DNA of 64,000 nucleotides from the NCBI RefSeq assembly GCF_001427125.1, contig NZ_LMGK01000020.1:251263-315262 (forward strand). Reading direction: 5' to 3'. The notes beneath the pieces are model-generated. The model had not been told where the DNA came from. It saw nothing but the letters and a program-made list of their open reading frames with translations, and did not search any database. The stretch's first letter is position 1, and each line of letters starts with the position of its first letter. The position numbers and the translations under genes were made by a program. Below are positions 16,946-25,475 of the stretch, in pieces. The DNA comes from Pseudomonas sp. Root562. Its GTDB lineage: Bacteria; Pseudomonadota; Gammaproteobacteria; Pseudomonadales; Pseudomonadaceae.

Positions 16946-17656
16946 ATGAACACGTCCTTCACGATGAACTCCCTTGGCGATGGCTACCATGCCTTAGTGA
17001 TCGGTGCGAGCGGAGCACTCGGCGCGGCTTTTTGCCAATGGCTCCACGCCGATCCACGTTGTGCGAGTGTTCGCGAGCTGGGACGCCAGAGTGTTCCGCC
17101 ACTGGATCTGGAAGCGCCCGAGAGTATCGGCAGGGCCGCCGCCGAATTAGCGGCCGAAGCGCCGTATCAGTTGATCGTGCATGCCGCTGGCCTGCTCCAT
17201 CGCGACGAAATCAAGCCTGAAAAAAGTTACGCCGCGATTGAAGCGGCACAATTTCAGGCGGTTTTCCAGGTCAACACGCTCGGCCCTGCTCTGGTATTGC
17301 GCCACTTCCTGCCCTTGCTTGATCCACAAGGCGCGATGGCGGTGCTCTCCGCCAAGGTCGGCAGCATCGGGGATAACCGGCTGGGCGGTTGGTATGCCTA
17401 TCGCGCCTCCAAGGCGGCGTTGAACATGCTGATCAAAACGGCAGCAATCGAACTGGCTCGCACCCGTCCTCAGACCCGCTTGCTGAGCCTTCATCCTGGC
17501 ACTGTCATATCAGGCCTGTCACAGCCCTTTCGGGGTGCCTCTGCTGCCAGGCCCGCAAGCATTGCTGCCCGAGAATTGTTGTCACTGATTGACCGCTTGG
17601 CGCCAGCCGACAGCGGCGATTTCTTTGCTTACAACGGAGAACGCCTGCCCTGGTAG
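16946..17656 (+). CDS. SDR-family oxidoreductase of the photolyase operon
   Basis: 236 aa short-chain dehydrogenase, C-factor-like branch. It has VIGASGALG at the nucleotide site, an HAAG variant of NNAG, and Y-x3-K in WYAYRASKAAL. The start at 16946 has GGGAGAGG upstream; the open frame extends back into folE in another frame and is not used. Between folE and photolyase, it may reduce a pterin, as in tetrahydromonapterin synthesis by FolM-type SDRs, but this is inference. Gap to folE is 38 bases. Confidence 0.8.
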   Translation: MNTSFTMNSLGDGYHALVIGASGALGAAFCQWLHADPRCASVRELGRQSVPPLDLEAPESIGRAAAELAAEAPYQLIVHAAGLLHRDEIKPEKSYAAIEAAQFQAVFQVNTLGPALVLRHFLPLLDPQGAMAVLSAKVGSIGDNRLGGWYAYRASKAALNMLIKTAAIELARTRPQTRLLSLHPGTVISGLSQPFRGASAARPASIAARELLSLIDRLAPADSGDFFAYNGERLPW

Positions 17657-17670
17657 GCAAGGAGTACACC

Positions 17671-17976
17671 TTGAATCTGCAAACGTTGATCGAGCAAGCC
17701 TCGAAGGGCGAAATCCGGGAGCTGGAGCTGCTGTCGCTGGAGGGTGGTATTTATCTGGCGCGCGTCACGCAGGATCATGGGCAGTTCACGCTGCTCAACG
17801 ATGCCGCGCAACCACTGCACCTTCGTTCCGTCAGTCATCTGCGTGATTTGCTGCAACTGGTTCCACCTTTTCCCTGCGTACTGGTGCAGCAGTGCGTGCA
17901 CGATGAAATGTGCGGCGTACGTGAAGGTCCCATAGATTCGTTGCGCATTCCTTTTTCACTCAAGGAGCCATTTTGA
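17671..17976 (+). CDS. DUF6482-family protein
   Basis: 101 aa small cytoplasmic protein starting at TTG 17671 with AAGGAG seven bases upstream. It contains the family-typical LISLEGGIY-like segment (LLSLEGGIYLARV), HLRSVSHLRDLL and VHDEMCG. Function unknown. Fourteen bases after the SDR and tightly followed by the photolyase, so part of the same operon. Confidence 0.75.
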   Translation: MNLQTLIEQASKGEIRELELLSLEGGIYLARVTQDHGQFTLLNDAAQPLHLRSVSHLRDLLQLVPPFPCVLVQQCVHDEMCGVREGPIDSLRIPFSLKEPF

Positions 17977-18001
17977 GGTGGATGCATCTGGATCATCTCG
18001 C

Positions 18002-19540
18002 ATGAAAACCTCCCGCCGCCTGTGTCTGGTTCTGGGCGACCAGTTATCGTTCGACCTCGCCTCTTTGCAAGGCCTGGACGCCGAGCACGATACGGTGTTG
18101 CTGGTCGAGGTGATGGAGGAAGCCAGCCATGTGCTCCATCACCCACAAAAAATCGCCCTTGTCTTCAGCGCTATGCGCCACTTTGCCGAAGCGTTGCAGC
18201 AGCGCGGCATTCGCGTGCAGTACGTAACCCTCGATGACCCGCACAATACCGGCTCGGTGCCGGGCGAATTGACGCGTTGGCACGCATTGCTTGAGCCGGC
18301 TGAACTGCACTTGACCGAGTGCGGTGACTGGCGTCTCGAGCAGTCGCTCAAGGCGTGCGGCCTGTCAATTGAGTGGCATGCCGACACCCGCTTTCTCTGC
18401 AGCCGTGACGAATTTTCTGCGTGGGCGGACGGTAAAAAGCAGCTGCGCATGGAGTTCTTTTATCGGGAGATGCGTCGCAAAACTGGTGTGTTGCTCAATG
18501 GCGACGGCAGCCCCGTCGGTGGCGCCTGGAACTTTGATGCGGACAACCGCAAGGCGTTGCCAAAAGGCGTGAAAGCGCCCTATCCAGCACGTTTTTCCGC
18601 GGACGTAATCACTCAGCAAGTGCTTGCGCTGGTGCGGCAACGCTTCGACAACCACTACGGTTCCCTGGAGGCGTTCGACTATCCGGTGACCCACGCTGAT
18701 GCCCAGGTGTTATGGGAATACTTTCTGGATTTTGGCCTGGCCGGGTTCGGCGATTATCAGGATGCGATGGCCAGCGGCGAACCGTTTCTGTTTCACGCCC
18801 GAATAAGCGCGGCGCTCAATATCGGTCTGTTGGACGTCCGCCAGTTGTGCACCGATGTGGAGTCGGCCTATTGGTCGGGGCGGATTGCGTTGAATGCCGC
18901 GGAGGGTTTTATCCGCCAACTGATTGGCTGGCGGGAATATGTCAGAGGTGTCTATTGGCTGAAGATGCCTGACTACGCCAACGGCAATGTCTTCGGCAAT
19001 AGCAGGCCACTGCCGCAGTTCTACTGGACCGGCAAAACGCAAATGAACTGCATGCGTCAAGCCATCGGCCAAAGCCTGGAACATGCCTATGCCCATCACA
19101 TCCAACGGCTGATGGTCACCGGCAACTTTGCCCTGCTCGCCGGTATCGCGCCGAGCCAGATTTGCGAGTGGTATCTGGCGATCTATATGGACGCCTTCGA
19201 CTGGGTCGAACTCCCCAATACGCTGGGCATGGTCATGCACGCCGATGGCGGATACCTGGGTTCAAAACCCTACTGCGCCAGTGGCCAGTACATAAAACGC
19301 ATGTCTGACTATTGCCGAGACTGCGCGTACAAAGTGAGTGAAAGCACCACGGAAGACGCCTGCCCCTTCAACGCGCTCTATTGGCATTTTTTGATGCGCC
19401 ATGGCGATCTTCTGCGCGGTAACCAACGGATGGGTATGGTTTACAAAAACCTCGGACGCATGCCTGACCTCAAGCAGCAAGAACTCTGGCAACGTGGACA
19501 GATCCTGCTCGCCAAACTGGATGCCGGGGAATCACTGTAA
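18002..19540 (+). CDS. FeS-type cryptochrome/(6-4) photolyase
   Basis: 512 aa from the ATG at 18002; a GTG at 17978 with GGAG upstream would add eight residues. It opens with LCLVLGDQLSFDL, the Rossmann start of the FeS-BCP (PhrB/CryB) family. It keeps the four iron-sulfur cysteines (MNCMRQ, then YCRDC and ACPFN near residue 440-460). FAD-binding helices include GWREYVRGVYW. Family members bind FAD, a lumazine antenna and a 4Fe-4S cluster, and repair (6-4) photoproducts or act as blue-light sensors. Operon with folE supports a light-response role. Confidence 0.88.
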   Translation: MKTSRRLCLVLGDQLSFDLASLQGLDAEHDTVLLVEVMEEASHVLHHPQKIALVFSAMRHFAEALQQRGIRVQYVTLDDPHNTGSVPGELTRWHALLEPAELHLTECGDWRLEQSLKACGLSIEWHADTRFLCSRDEFSAWADGKKQLRMEFFYREMRRKTGVLLNGDGSPVGGAWNFDADNRKALPKGVKAPYPARFSADVITQQVLALVRQRFDNHYGSLEAFDYPVTHADAQVLWEYFLDFGLAGFGDYQDAMASGEPFLFHARISAALNIGLLDVRQLCTDVESAYWSGRIALNAAEGFIRQLIGWREYVRGVYWLKMPDYANGNVFGNSRPLPQFYWTGKTQMNCMRQAIGQSLEHAYAHHIQRLMVTGNFALLAGIAPSQICEWYLAIYMDAFDWVELPNTLGMVMHADGGYLGSKPYCASGQYIKRMSDYCRDCAYKVSESTTEDACPFNALYWHFLMRHGDLLRGNQRMGMVYKNLGRMPDLKQQELWQRGQILLAKLDAGESL

Positions 19541-19674
19541 GTGCACCTGGATCGATGAAGCTTGACCGTCCGTGAGGCCAGGCTTCGCCGCACGAGCGCG
19601 CGGTTCCGAGACATGGGAGGAATTCATCACGGCGTACGGTCGACAAGTCGAAGCTGAATGTCAGCGAAGACCGC

Positions 19675-21003
19675 TCAAGCGCTTTTCAAGGGAAATTCCA
19701 AATGAAAGCTCGTACCCGCTTCAGTGCTTTCAACGGCTACACAACCGCCATGCAGTTGCATGATTGAGCGAACAATGGCCAACCCCAGTCCCCCGGAATC
19801 GTCGGGCTGATTACGTGACGGGTCGCATCGATAAAAGCGCTCAAACAATCGTGGAAGATGCTCTGCGGCAATCGGCTCCCCTTGGTTATTCACCGTGATT
19901 TTTAGCTTGTGCTCAGAAACCCTGCTGCTGATCTTCACTGCAGACGCAGGATGTGCGTAGCGCAAGGCATTGGCCAGCAAGTTAGCCAATGCTCGACGGA
20001 TCAAGTCTGGATCACCCAGCAACTGATCCCGGGCCAGGTTTAGCAGCTGCACATCTCGCTCTTGCGCCACACCTTCGAAATACTCGCATAGCTGCTCAAC
20101 CAGATCGTTCAAGTTGATGTGCTCGAATTTAACGCCAGCGTTTGGCTGCTCGGTGCGAGCGAGAAACAGCATGCTGTCGATCATACGCGCCAGCCTTTCA
20201 TACTCTTCCTGATTGGAAACCAGCAGATTCTGATAGTCCTCGATAGAGCGACTGCGCCTCAGAGCTTGCTGGGTATGTCCCATCAGGTTGCCAAGCGGGG
20301 TTCGCATCTCGTGGGCCAGGTCTTCCGAGAAACGTGAAAGCTGGGCGAATCCATCCTCAAGGCGGGCAAGCATTTGGTTGAGGGCATTACAGAGCACTTT
20401 GAGTTCATTCAATTCATTGAACTCATCCAGCCGCAGATGCAAATGCTGCACGTCAATTCCGGCGGCGCGTTTTGCCAGCAGGCGCACGGGGTGCAAGCCT
20501 CGTTGACTCACCCACCAGCCGAATGCAAAAGCCAACAGCGCACCGACGGACATGGCCAACCAGAGCTTGAGTCGATAAGCACCCAGCATCTGGTCGCGCT
20601 CACTCAACAACTTGCCAGCGATCAGGGTCAAGCCGCGATCACCCTGCATGACATCCCGCCAGGCAAGCCGCACTGATTCAGGCGCGTGACCGTCACCGAG
20701 GCGAGCCTGGGGTGCAGCCGGCAGCGTTGGCAAGGTCATACGCACTGGGTTGATTTCGATCAACACCTTGCCGGTGTCATCGACGATCCATAGCAGATTG
20801 TCGTTATTGCCCAACATGTTTTCGTAGAGCTTGGGCCGCCCTCGCAGTTGCTCGATGCTGTCGCTATCGCTGATCAATGCTTGCATGCGCTCCAGCCGCC
20901 CCAGCAGGGCCTGGTCATCGCGCCAGGCAATTTCTCGCTGTAACGATTGATAAAGATAAAAACCAAGGGAGCCCAGCAACAGCCCGCTGACCAGTGCGAA
21001 CAT
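19675..21003 (-). CDS. hprS: Sensor histidine kinase, HprS/CusS-like
   Basis: 442 aa from the ATG at 21003. It has a first membrane helix at 1-22, a periplasmic loop of ~130 residues, a second helix near 160, HAMP, the H-box DLAHEMRTPLG and an ATPase domain with GGLGLAIVRSIM. It belongs to the heavy-metal/peroxide sensor group. The frame extends upstream to a CTG at 21045 that overlaps the regulator stop (CTGA) with GAGG seven bases before it; this would add LNLYPRTLSLRLAI, normal for the family, so CTG may be the true start. Paired with the response regulator and divergent from hiuH, it matches HprS (YedV) of E. coli better than CusS. Confidence 0.82.
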   Translation of the reverse strand: MFALVSGLLLGSLGFYLYQSLQREIAWRDDQALLGRLERMQALISDSDSIEQLRGRPKLYENMLGNNDNLLWIVDDTGKVLIEINPVRMTLPTLPAAPQARLGDGHAPESVRLAWRDVMQGDRGLTLIAGKLLSERDQMLGAYRLKLWLAMSVGALLAFAFGWWVSQRGLHPVRLLAKRAAGIDVQHLHLRLDEFNELNELKVLCNALNQMLARLEDGFAQLSRFSEDLAHEMRTPLGNLMGHTQQALRRSRSIEDYQNLLVSNQEEYERLARMIDSMLFLARTEQPNAGVKFEHINLNDLVEQLCEYFEGVAQERDVQLLNLARDQLLGDPDLIRRALANLLANALRYAHPASAVKISSRVSEHKLKITVNNQGEPIAAEHLPRLFERFYRCDPSRNQPDDSGGLGLAIVRSIMQLHGGCVAVESTEAGTSFHLEFPLKSA

Positions 21004-21041
21004 GATCGCCAGGCGCAGGCTCAGGGTGCGCGGATACAGAT

Positions 21042-21713
21042 TCAGGATTGCACCTCGAGCATGTAACCGATACCACGCACTGTGTGGATCAACTTCAGCG
21101 CGTAAGGATCGTCAACCTTGGCTCGCAGTCGACGGATGGCGACATCGACCACATTGGTGTCACTGTCAAAGTTCATCTGCCAGATCTGGGAGGCAATCAG
21201 CGAGCGCGACAGGACTTCCCCTTCACGACTGAGCAGCAGATGCAGCAGGGCGAACTCCTTGTTGGTCAGGGTGAGGCGCTCTCCGTTGCGCATGACCTTG
21301 CGGCGCAACAAGTCCAGGCTCAGGTCGCCAGCCACAAAATGCTCGACTTCGCGAGGCGGACCACGGCGTAGCAATGTGCGTACGCGGGCCAACAACTCGG
21401 CATAGGAAAAAGGTTTCACCAGATAATCATCGGCCCCCAACTCCAGCCCTTTGACCCGATCATCAACCGAGTCGCGCGCGGTGAGGAACAGCACTGGAGT
21501 CTGCCATTTGCGCCGGATGATTTGCAGTAATTGCCAGCCATCCAGCCCTGGCAGCATGACATCCAGAATGATCAGGTCGAACTCACTCTCCTGCGCCAAA
21601 TGCTGGCCGTCCAGCCCGTCAAGAGCGATCTCTACCGCATAGCCTGATTCAGTCAGGGCTTTGCGCAGGTAATCCGCCATTTTCGTTTCATCTTCAACCA
21701 CCAGGATACGCAT
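21042..21713 (-). CDS. hprR: Response regulator, HprR/CusR-like
   Basis: 223 aa OmpR-family regulator. The receiver domain shows ED at 8-9, the phospho-acceptor in LDVMLPGLDGW and K in LVKPF. The winged-helix output domain ends in RGIGYMLEV. The start at 21713 has GGAGG eight bases upstream; the longer frame lacks support. Its divergent neighbour is an exported hydroxyisourate hydrolase, the arrangement of E. coli hprRS (yedWV) and hiuH (yedX). That locus answers hydrogen peroxide and copper. A palindrome suitable for its binding lies at 21765-21780. Confidence 0.85.
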   Translation of the reverse strand: MRILVVEDETKMADYLRKALTESGYAVEIALDGLDGQHLAQESEFDLIILDVMLPGLDGWQLLQIIRRKWQTPVLFLTARDSVDDRVKGLELGADDYLVKPFSYAELLARVRTLLRRGPPREVEHFVAGDLSLDLLRRKVMRNGERLTLTNKEFALLHLLLSREGEVLSRSLIASQIWQMNFDSDTNVVDVAIRRLRAKVDDPYALKLIHTVRGIGYMLEVQS

Positions 21714-21764
21714 TTTTTCCTCCAAAACTGGAGCACAGGCTAGCCCGCTTCGCTGAATTCTCAC

Positions 21765-21780
21765 ATTACATATTGGTAAT
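21765..21780. promoter_or_regulatory. Palindromic operator for HprR-like regulator
   Basis: ATTAC-ATATTG-GTAAT preceded by C: CATTAC-N6-GTAATC. This closely resembles the E. coli HprR/CusR site at hiuH, remembered as CATTAC-N6-GTAATG. It sits between the two divergent genes, about 50 bases above the regulator start and 80 above the exported protein. Confidence 0.6.
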
Positions 21781-21859
21781 CCGCAGGCAATCATTCTGAC
21801 GGGGTGCACTGGTCATGATGTCTGGCAATGACTCAAACAGACTCAGCCAAGGAAACCGC

Positions 21860-22363
21860 ATGCCTACAAGCCTATCGACTTCATTGCTGCTCACACTCGC
21901 AATGAGCTCTGCGTTCGCCGTTGCAGCCCCGGATCAGATTGCGCAGCGCAAGGACGTGTCACTTGCAATGGCCAACGATTTGCTTAATGCCGCGCTGACG
22001 GCTTGCCACGCCGAGGGGCGCACAGCCGTTGCCGCCGTTGTTGATCGTGGCGGCAATCTGGTTGCCGTGCAACGCGATGACAATGTTGGCCCGCACAACA
22101 CGTCAGCCGCGCAACGCAAAGCCTATACCGCGCTGTCGACCAAGACACCGACGCGGTTGTTAACCGAACGCGCTCGCGCTAATCCAGATGCACAAAACCT
22201 CAACACCCTTGATGAGCTGTTGCTGCTCGGCGGAGGCGTGCCATTGCAATTCGATGGTGAGGTCATCGGCGCCATCGGAGTGGCCGGTGCGGGTGGCGCT
22301 GCAAACGATGAAGGTTGTGCAGTGGTCGCTATCAACAAAGTTTTACCTGCCGTTAAAAACTAA
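21860..22363 (+). CDS. Exported GlcG/HbpS-family protein
   Basis: 167 aa. A signal peptide (MPTSLSTSLLLTLAMSSAF, cleavage near AVAA) is followed by one GlcG/HbpS (DUF336-type) domain: ALTACHAEGRTAVAAVVD, DRGGNLVAVQRDD and the glycine-rich VIGAIGVAGAGG. Family members such as HbpS bind haem or iron outside the membrane and take part in redox sensing. The start at 21860 has AAGGAA upstream; a longer frame from 21815 is less likely. Ten bases before hiuH and under the HprR-type operator, so probably an oxidative-stress or copper-induced periplasmic protein. Confidence 0.78.
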   Translation: MPTSLSTSLLLTLAMSSAFAVAAPDQIAQRKDVSLAMANDLLNAALTACHAEGRTAVAAVVDRGGNLVAVQRDDNVGPHNTSAAQRKAYTALSTKTPTRLLTERARANPDAQNLNTLDELLLLGGGVPLQFDGEVIGAIGVAGAGGAANDEGCAVVAINKVLPAVKN

Positions 22364-22373
22364 GGACATCACC

Positions 22374-22784
22374 ATGACTGTATTGAAAAGTTTCTTCGTT
22401 GGCGCTGTATTGAGTGCCCTTTCAACCCTGGCGGCAGCGGCAGCCAATCCATTGAGCGTGCATGTACTCAACTTGCAGGATGGCCTGCCCTCCCCTGGAG
22501 TGAATGTCACTTTGGAAAAACAGGATGGAAAAACCTGGGACCTGCTCAACAGCGCGGCAACCAATGAGCAAGGCCGCATCACCGGGCTGTATCCGCAAGG
22601 TCGGGGTCTGGAGAAAGGAACTTACCGTGTCACCTTCAAGACCGGTGAGTGGTTCAAGGCACATAAGACGTCCAGTTTCTTTCCGGAAGTACCCGTCATT
22701 TTCGAGGTGGACGGCACCGTCCCGCACTACCACATCCCATTGCTGCTCAGCCCCTATGGCTTCTCCACCTACCGTGGGAATTGA
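22374..22784 (+). CDS. hiuH: Exported 5-hydroxyisourate hydrolase (transthyretin-like)
   Basis: 136 aa. A signal peptide (to about residue 22, AAAAANP) precedes a complete transthyretin-like domain: LSVHVLNLQDGLPSPG, then HYHIPLLLSPYGFSTYRGN. The usual C-terminal signature is YRGS; here it ends YRGN. The enzyme hydrolyses 5-hydroxyisourate from urate oxidation. With a signal peptide it would act in the periplasm, as in the enterobacterial form. Operon with the HbpS-like gene; AAGGACATC precedes the ATG. Confidence 0.88.
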   Translation: MTVLKSFFVGAVLSALSTLAAAAANPLSVHVLNLQDGLPSPGVNVTLEKQDGKTWDLLNSAATNEQGRITGLYPQGRGLEKGTYRVTFKTGEWFKAHKTSSFFPEVPVIFEVDGTVPHYHIPLLLSPYGFSTYRGN

Positions 22785-22830
22785 TGAATAAGCGATACTC
22801 AATCGATTTCATTGCGCACCGATACATCAC

Positions 22831-22862
22831 AACGCCGCCCTAAGGGGCGGCGTTGCCGTTTT
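22831..22862 (+). terminator. Terminator after hiuH
   Basis: Stem AACGCCGCCC / GGGCGGCGTT with a short loop, followed by GCCGTTTTG. The U-tract is delayed, so efficiency is uncertain. Confidence 0.6.
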
Positions 22863-23031
22863 GTCTTTGGCATTGAAACCTGTGCGATGACCGAGTGCAC
22901 AACTTGGGGCAACTGGCAGGGAAATATCCCTGATTGTCTGGATTTTTTTACCAACCCATTGATTTGCCGTAGCCTTCGATACTATCCATACTGAAAAACC
23001 ATGCCCTTATACGGCCGTTGACTGTTCCCCC

Positions 23032-24162
23032 ATGCGCAAACTTCTGTACCTGACTTTATCCATGGCGCTGGTCGCCGCCCTCACAACCTACGCCATGTGG
23101 GCCGCCGATCGCCCGATGGGCCATTACCTCTCGGACCTGCGCATCGATCTCGCTGTCGATCAGGGCCAGCCCGCTGATCGGGGCAACTTGCTGGGTATCC
23201 AGCCCGAGCTGTTTCCAACCGACTATCAAAGCCCGGAACGCTTGCACCGCAAGCTCGCCGCTTACCTGCAAAAGGCTCGGGATCAAGGTTTGTTGAATGC
23301 GAAAACCATTGTCGTGCTGCCGGAGCATATCGGCACGTGGCTGATGGTCAGCGGCGAAAAGGATGAGTTGTACCAGGCCACCACACTCAAGGAGGCCATG
23401 AACTGGCTGGCCGTGAGCAATCCGTTGAAGTTCGTCCGGGCACTGATCGGCGCCGAGGGTAGCAGCCGTCTGGACGATGCTCACTTGCGGATGAAAGCCA
23501 AAGGGATGGCCAAGGACTATCAGGCGCTGTTCGGCGGGCTGGCGAAAGAATTCGACGTGACACTGGTGGCTGGCTCCATCGTGTTGCCCGAGCCCAGCGT
23601 CATCGACGGCACACTGAAAATCGGTCGCGGCGCGCTGTATAACAGCAGTGTGGTATTCAGCCGCGAGGGTTTGCCCATCGGTCAGCCGCAGCGACAGATG
23701 CATCCGGTGTTTGAACAGCGGGATGCGATCAAGGCCAATGGCGAACATGCGCTCAATGTCGTCGACACCCCGGCCGGGCGTCTGGGCGTGCTGATCGGCA
23801 GCGACAGCTGGTACCCGGACAACTACCGCAAGCTCGACGCTGAACGGGCACAACTCGTCGCGGTCCCGGCGTTCGTTGGCGGCCGGGGCACCTGGGATCA
23901 ACCATGGCGCGGCTACAAAGGTTCATCGACACCCGGCTCTGTCAGCCTCAAGCCCGGGGAGCTCAGCGAAGGCCAAGCGTGGCACCATTTGACCCTGACC
24001 ACTCAAGCGCCCTCCAGCCAGGCTATCGCCGGCATGAGCGTGTTCTTGCGCGGCCAGTTCTGGGATCAGCCCAGCGCCGGGCAAAGTTTTCTCAGCCGCA
24101 ACGGCCAACACTTTGCCGATGACAATGCCCGCGGCGCGCGTTTGTTGAACCTGTGGTTGTAA
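23032..24162 (+). CDS. Nitrilase-fold protein with degenerate catalytic site, exported
   Basis: 376 aa. An N-terminal hydrophobic segment (residues 4-25) indicates export or a membrane anchor. The rest has the carbon-nitrogen hydrolase layout: catalytic Glu region VVLPEHIG (E98) and an RQMHPV segment where family members carry K-x-H, so Lys is replaced by Q222. IGSDSWYPD stands where ICYDxxFP is expected, so the nucleophile Cys is replaced by G256. With two of three catalytic residues gone, ordinary amidase or nitrilase chemistry is unlikely. Four bases separate it from the AraC regulator, suggesting a two-gene operon. It may bind or sense a ligand, or be an inactive relative. Confidence 0.72.
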   Translation: MRKLLYLTLSMALVAALTTYAMWAADRPMGHYLSDLRIDLAVDQGQPADRGNLLGIQPELFPTDYQSPERLHRKLAAYLQKARDQGLLNAKTIVVLPEHIGTWLMVSGEKDELYQATTLKEAMNWLAVSNPLKFVRALIGAEGSSRLDDAHLRMKAKGMAKDYQALFGGLAKEFDVTLVAGSIVLPEPSVIDGTLKIGRGALYNSSVVFSREGLPIGQPQRQMHPVFEQRDAIKANGEHALNVVDTPAGRLGVLIGSDSWYPDNYRKLDAERAQLVAVPAFVGGRGTWDQPWRGYKGSSTPGSVSLKPGELSEGQAWHHLTLTTQAPSSQAIAGMSVFLRGQFWDQPSAGQSFLSRNGQHFADDNARGARLLNLWL

Positions 24163-24165
24163 GCC

Positions 24166-25206
24166 ATGAAACCATTGCCGATGCGTCTCGGCGATTTATC
24201 GGTGGGCTTCGTTCATAGCCTGGCGGACGCCGTGCGCAGCTTCGATGCGGACCCCCAGCCCCTGCTCGAGCAATACGGCCTGGACACGGCCCGCCTCAGC
24301 GAAGCGGGTGCGCGCCTTTCGATTCCGCGCTACATGCGTCTGGGACATGGTGCGATTCAGCTGACCGGCAACCCGGCGCTCGGCTTGCGCATGGGCCAAC
24401 TCAGCCGCCTCAGCCAAGCGGGCCTGGCGGGCATCACGGCAGCCCAGGCACCCACGGTACGCGAGGCGGCGCGCTGCCTGATTCGCTTCGAAGCCTTGTA
24501 TGGGTCCAACTATCGCGGCCATTCAAGCTTTCACGAAGACCCGCAGGGAGCCTGGCTGCGCTTTTACTCCATCAGCCCTTACAACAGCTACAACCGTTTC
24601 GTAGTGGATTCTATCCTCGCGGGCTGGTTGCAGCAGTTGTCCAGCGTGAGCCCTGCCCCACTGAGCGCCGAACGCATCGACATCGAATTCGAAGCACCCG
24701 ACTACAGCGCCGCCTACGACGCGCTGGGCGACTGCACAATTCAATTTGGTGCCGAACACAATCAATTGCGCCTGAGCCTGGCCAGCCTCGCCAAACGCAA
24801 TCCGGAGCACTGCCCGAGCACTTGGCGCCTCTTGCTGAGCTTGTGTGAACGGGAACTGGAGCAACTGACACGCACCCGCAGCCTGCGTGAACGCATCACT
24901 CAGTTACTGGGGCCATTGCTCAATGGTGGCCGGGAACCCGACCTGGAAGAAGTGGCGGCACGCCTGAAGCTGCCCACCTGGACCTTGCGCCGCAAACTCG
25001 CCGAAGAAGGCACGCAATTTCGTGCAATCCTCAACGATACCCGTCGCGACCTGGCCATGACTTACATTCGCGATACCGAATTGGCGTTCGGCGAAATCGC
25101 CTACCTGCTGGGCTTTGCCTCAGCCGAAGCGTTTCAACGCGCGTTCAAACGCTGGACCAGCCAGACTCCCGGCGAGTTTCGCCGCAGCCACAGGCAATCG
25201 GCTTAA
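24166..25206 (+). CDS. AraC-family regulator (OruR/ArgR-like arrangement)
   Basis: 346 aa. The N-terminal ~220 residues belong to the 'arabinose-binding'-type domain seen in many Pseudomonas regulators (PRYMRLGHGAIQLTGNPALG). The C-terminal AraC helix-turn-helix region includes LAMTYIRDTELAFGEIAYLL and FQRAFKRWTSQTPGEFR. Likely cytoplasmic activator. It starts four bases after the nitrilase-fold gene. Target unknown; autoregulation of the pair is an inference from the layout. Confidence 0.8.
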   Translation: MKPLPMRLGDLSVGFVHSLADAVRSFDADPQPLLEQYGLDTARLSEAGARLSIPRYMRLGHGAIQLTGNPALGLRMGQLSRLSQAGLAGITAAQAPTVREAARCLIRFEALYGSNYRGHSSFHEDPQGAWLRFYSISPYNSYNRFVVDSILAGWLQQLSSVSPAPLSAERIDIEFEAPDYSAAYDALGDCTIQFGAEHNQLRLSLASLAKRNPEHCPSTWRLLLSLCERELEQLTRTRSLRERITQLLGPLLNGGREPDLEEVAARLKLPTWTLRRKLAEEGTQFRAILNDTRRDLAMTYIRDTELAFGEIAYLLGFASAEAFQRAFKRWTSQTPGEFRRSHRQSA

Positions 25207-25225
25207 AGCAGCAAGCCTTGACGGC

Positions 25226-25312
25226 TTAAAGCTCGGTAGCGTCTTCGGCAGGTTCCAGTGGGTCCAGTTCAAACGCCTGATACTCGAGCAGCTCTTCTTG
25301 ATAATCGTCCAT
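25226..25312 (-). CDS. 28-residue acidic small protein
   Basis: An open frame from ATG (25310-25312) to TAA, preceded by GGGGA seven bases upstream. The product (MDDYQEELLEYQAFELDP, then a short acidic tail ending in TEL) has nine Glu, four Asp and no Lys or Arg. The strong ribosome site and the acidic helical composition argue for a real small protein. Function unknown. It is convergent with the AraC gene, whose stop lies 20 bases away. Confidence 0.5.
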   Translation of the reverse strand: MDDYQEELLEYQAFELDPLEPAEDATEL

Positions 25313-25475
25313 TTTCGAATCCCCCACAGCTTGTTGAAATTGCGTCTGACCCAGTGATCAGCGACTCCGAGGGTAAGGTGCCCGTGTGAAAGAAAAATGA
25401 CGCGGGCACAACTCTGCGTCGCCTCTGAATAAAACGTAGCAGGGCATCAGGAATTTATCAGCGGCTTTTTTAATT

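Noticed and set aside
19572..19763. 63-codon frame after the photolyase
   Set aside because: Overlaps the 3' end of the sensor kinase and has no homology I recognise; a good ribosome-like sequence (GGGAGGA) inside it was not enough.
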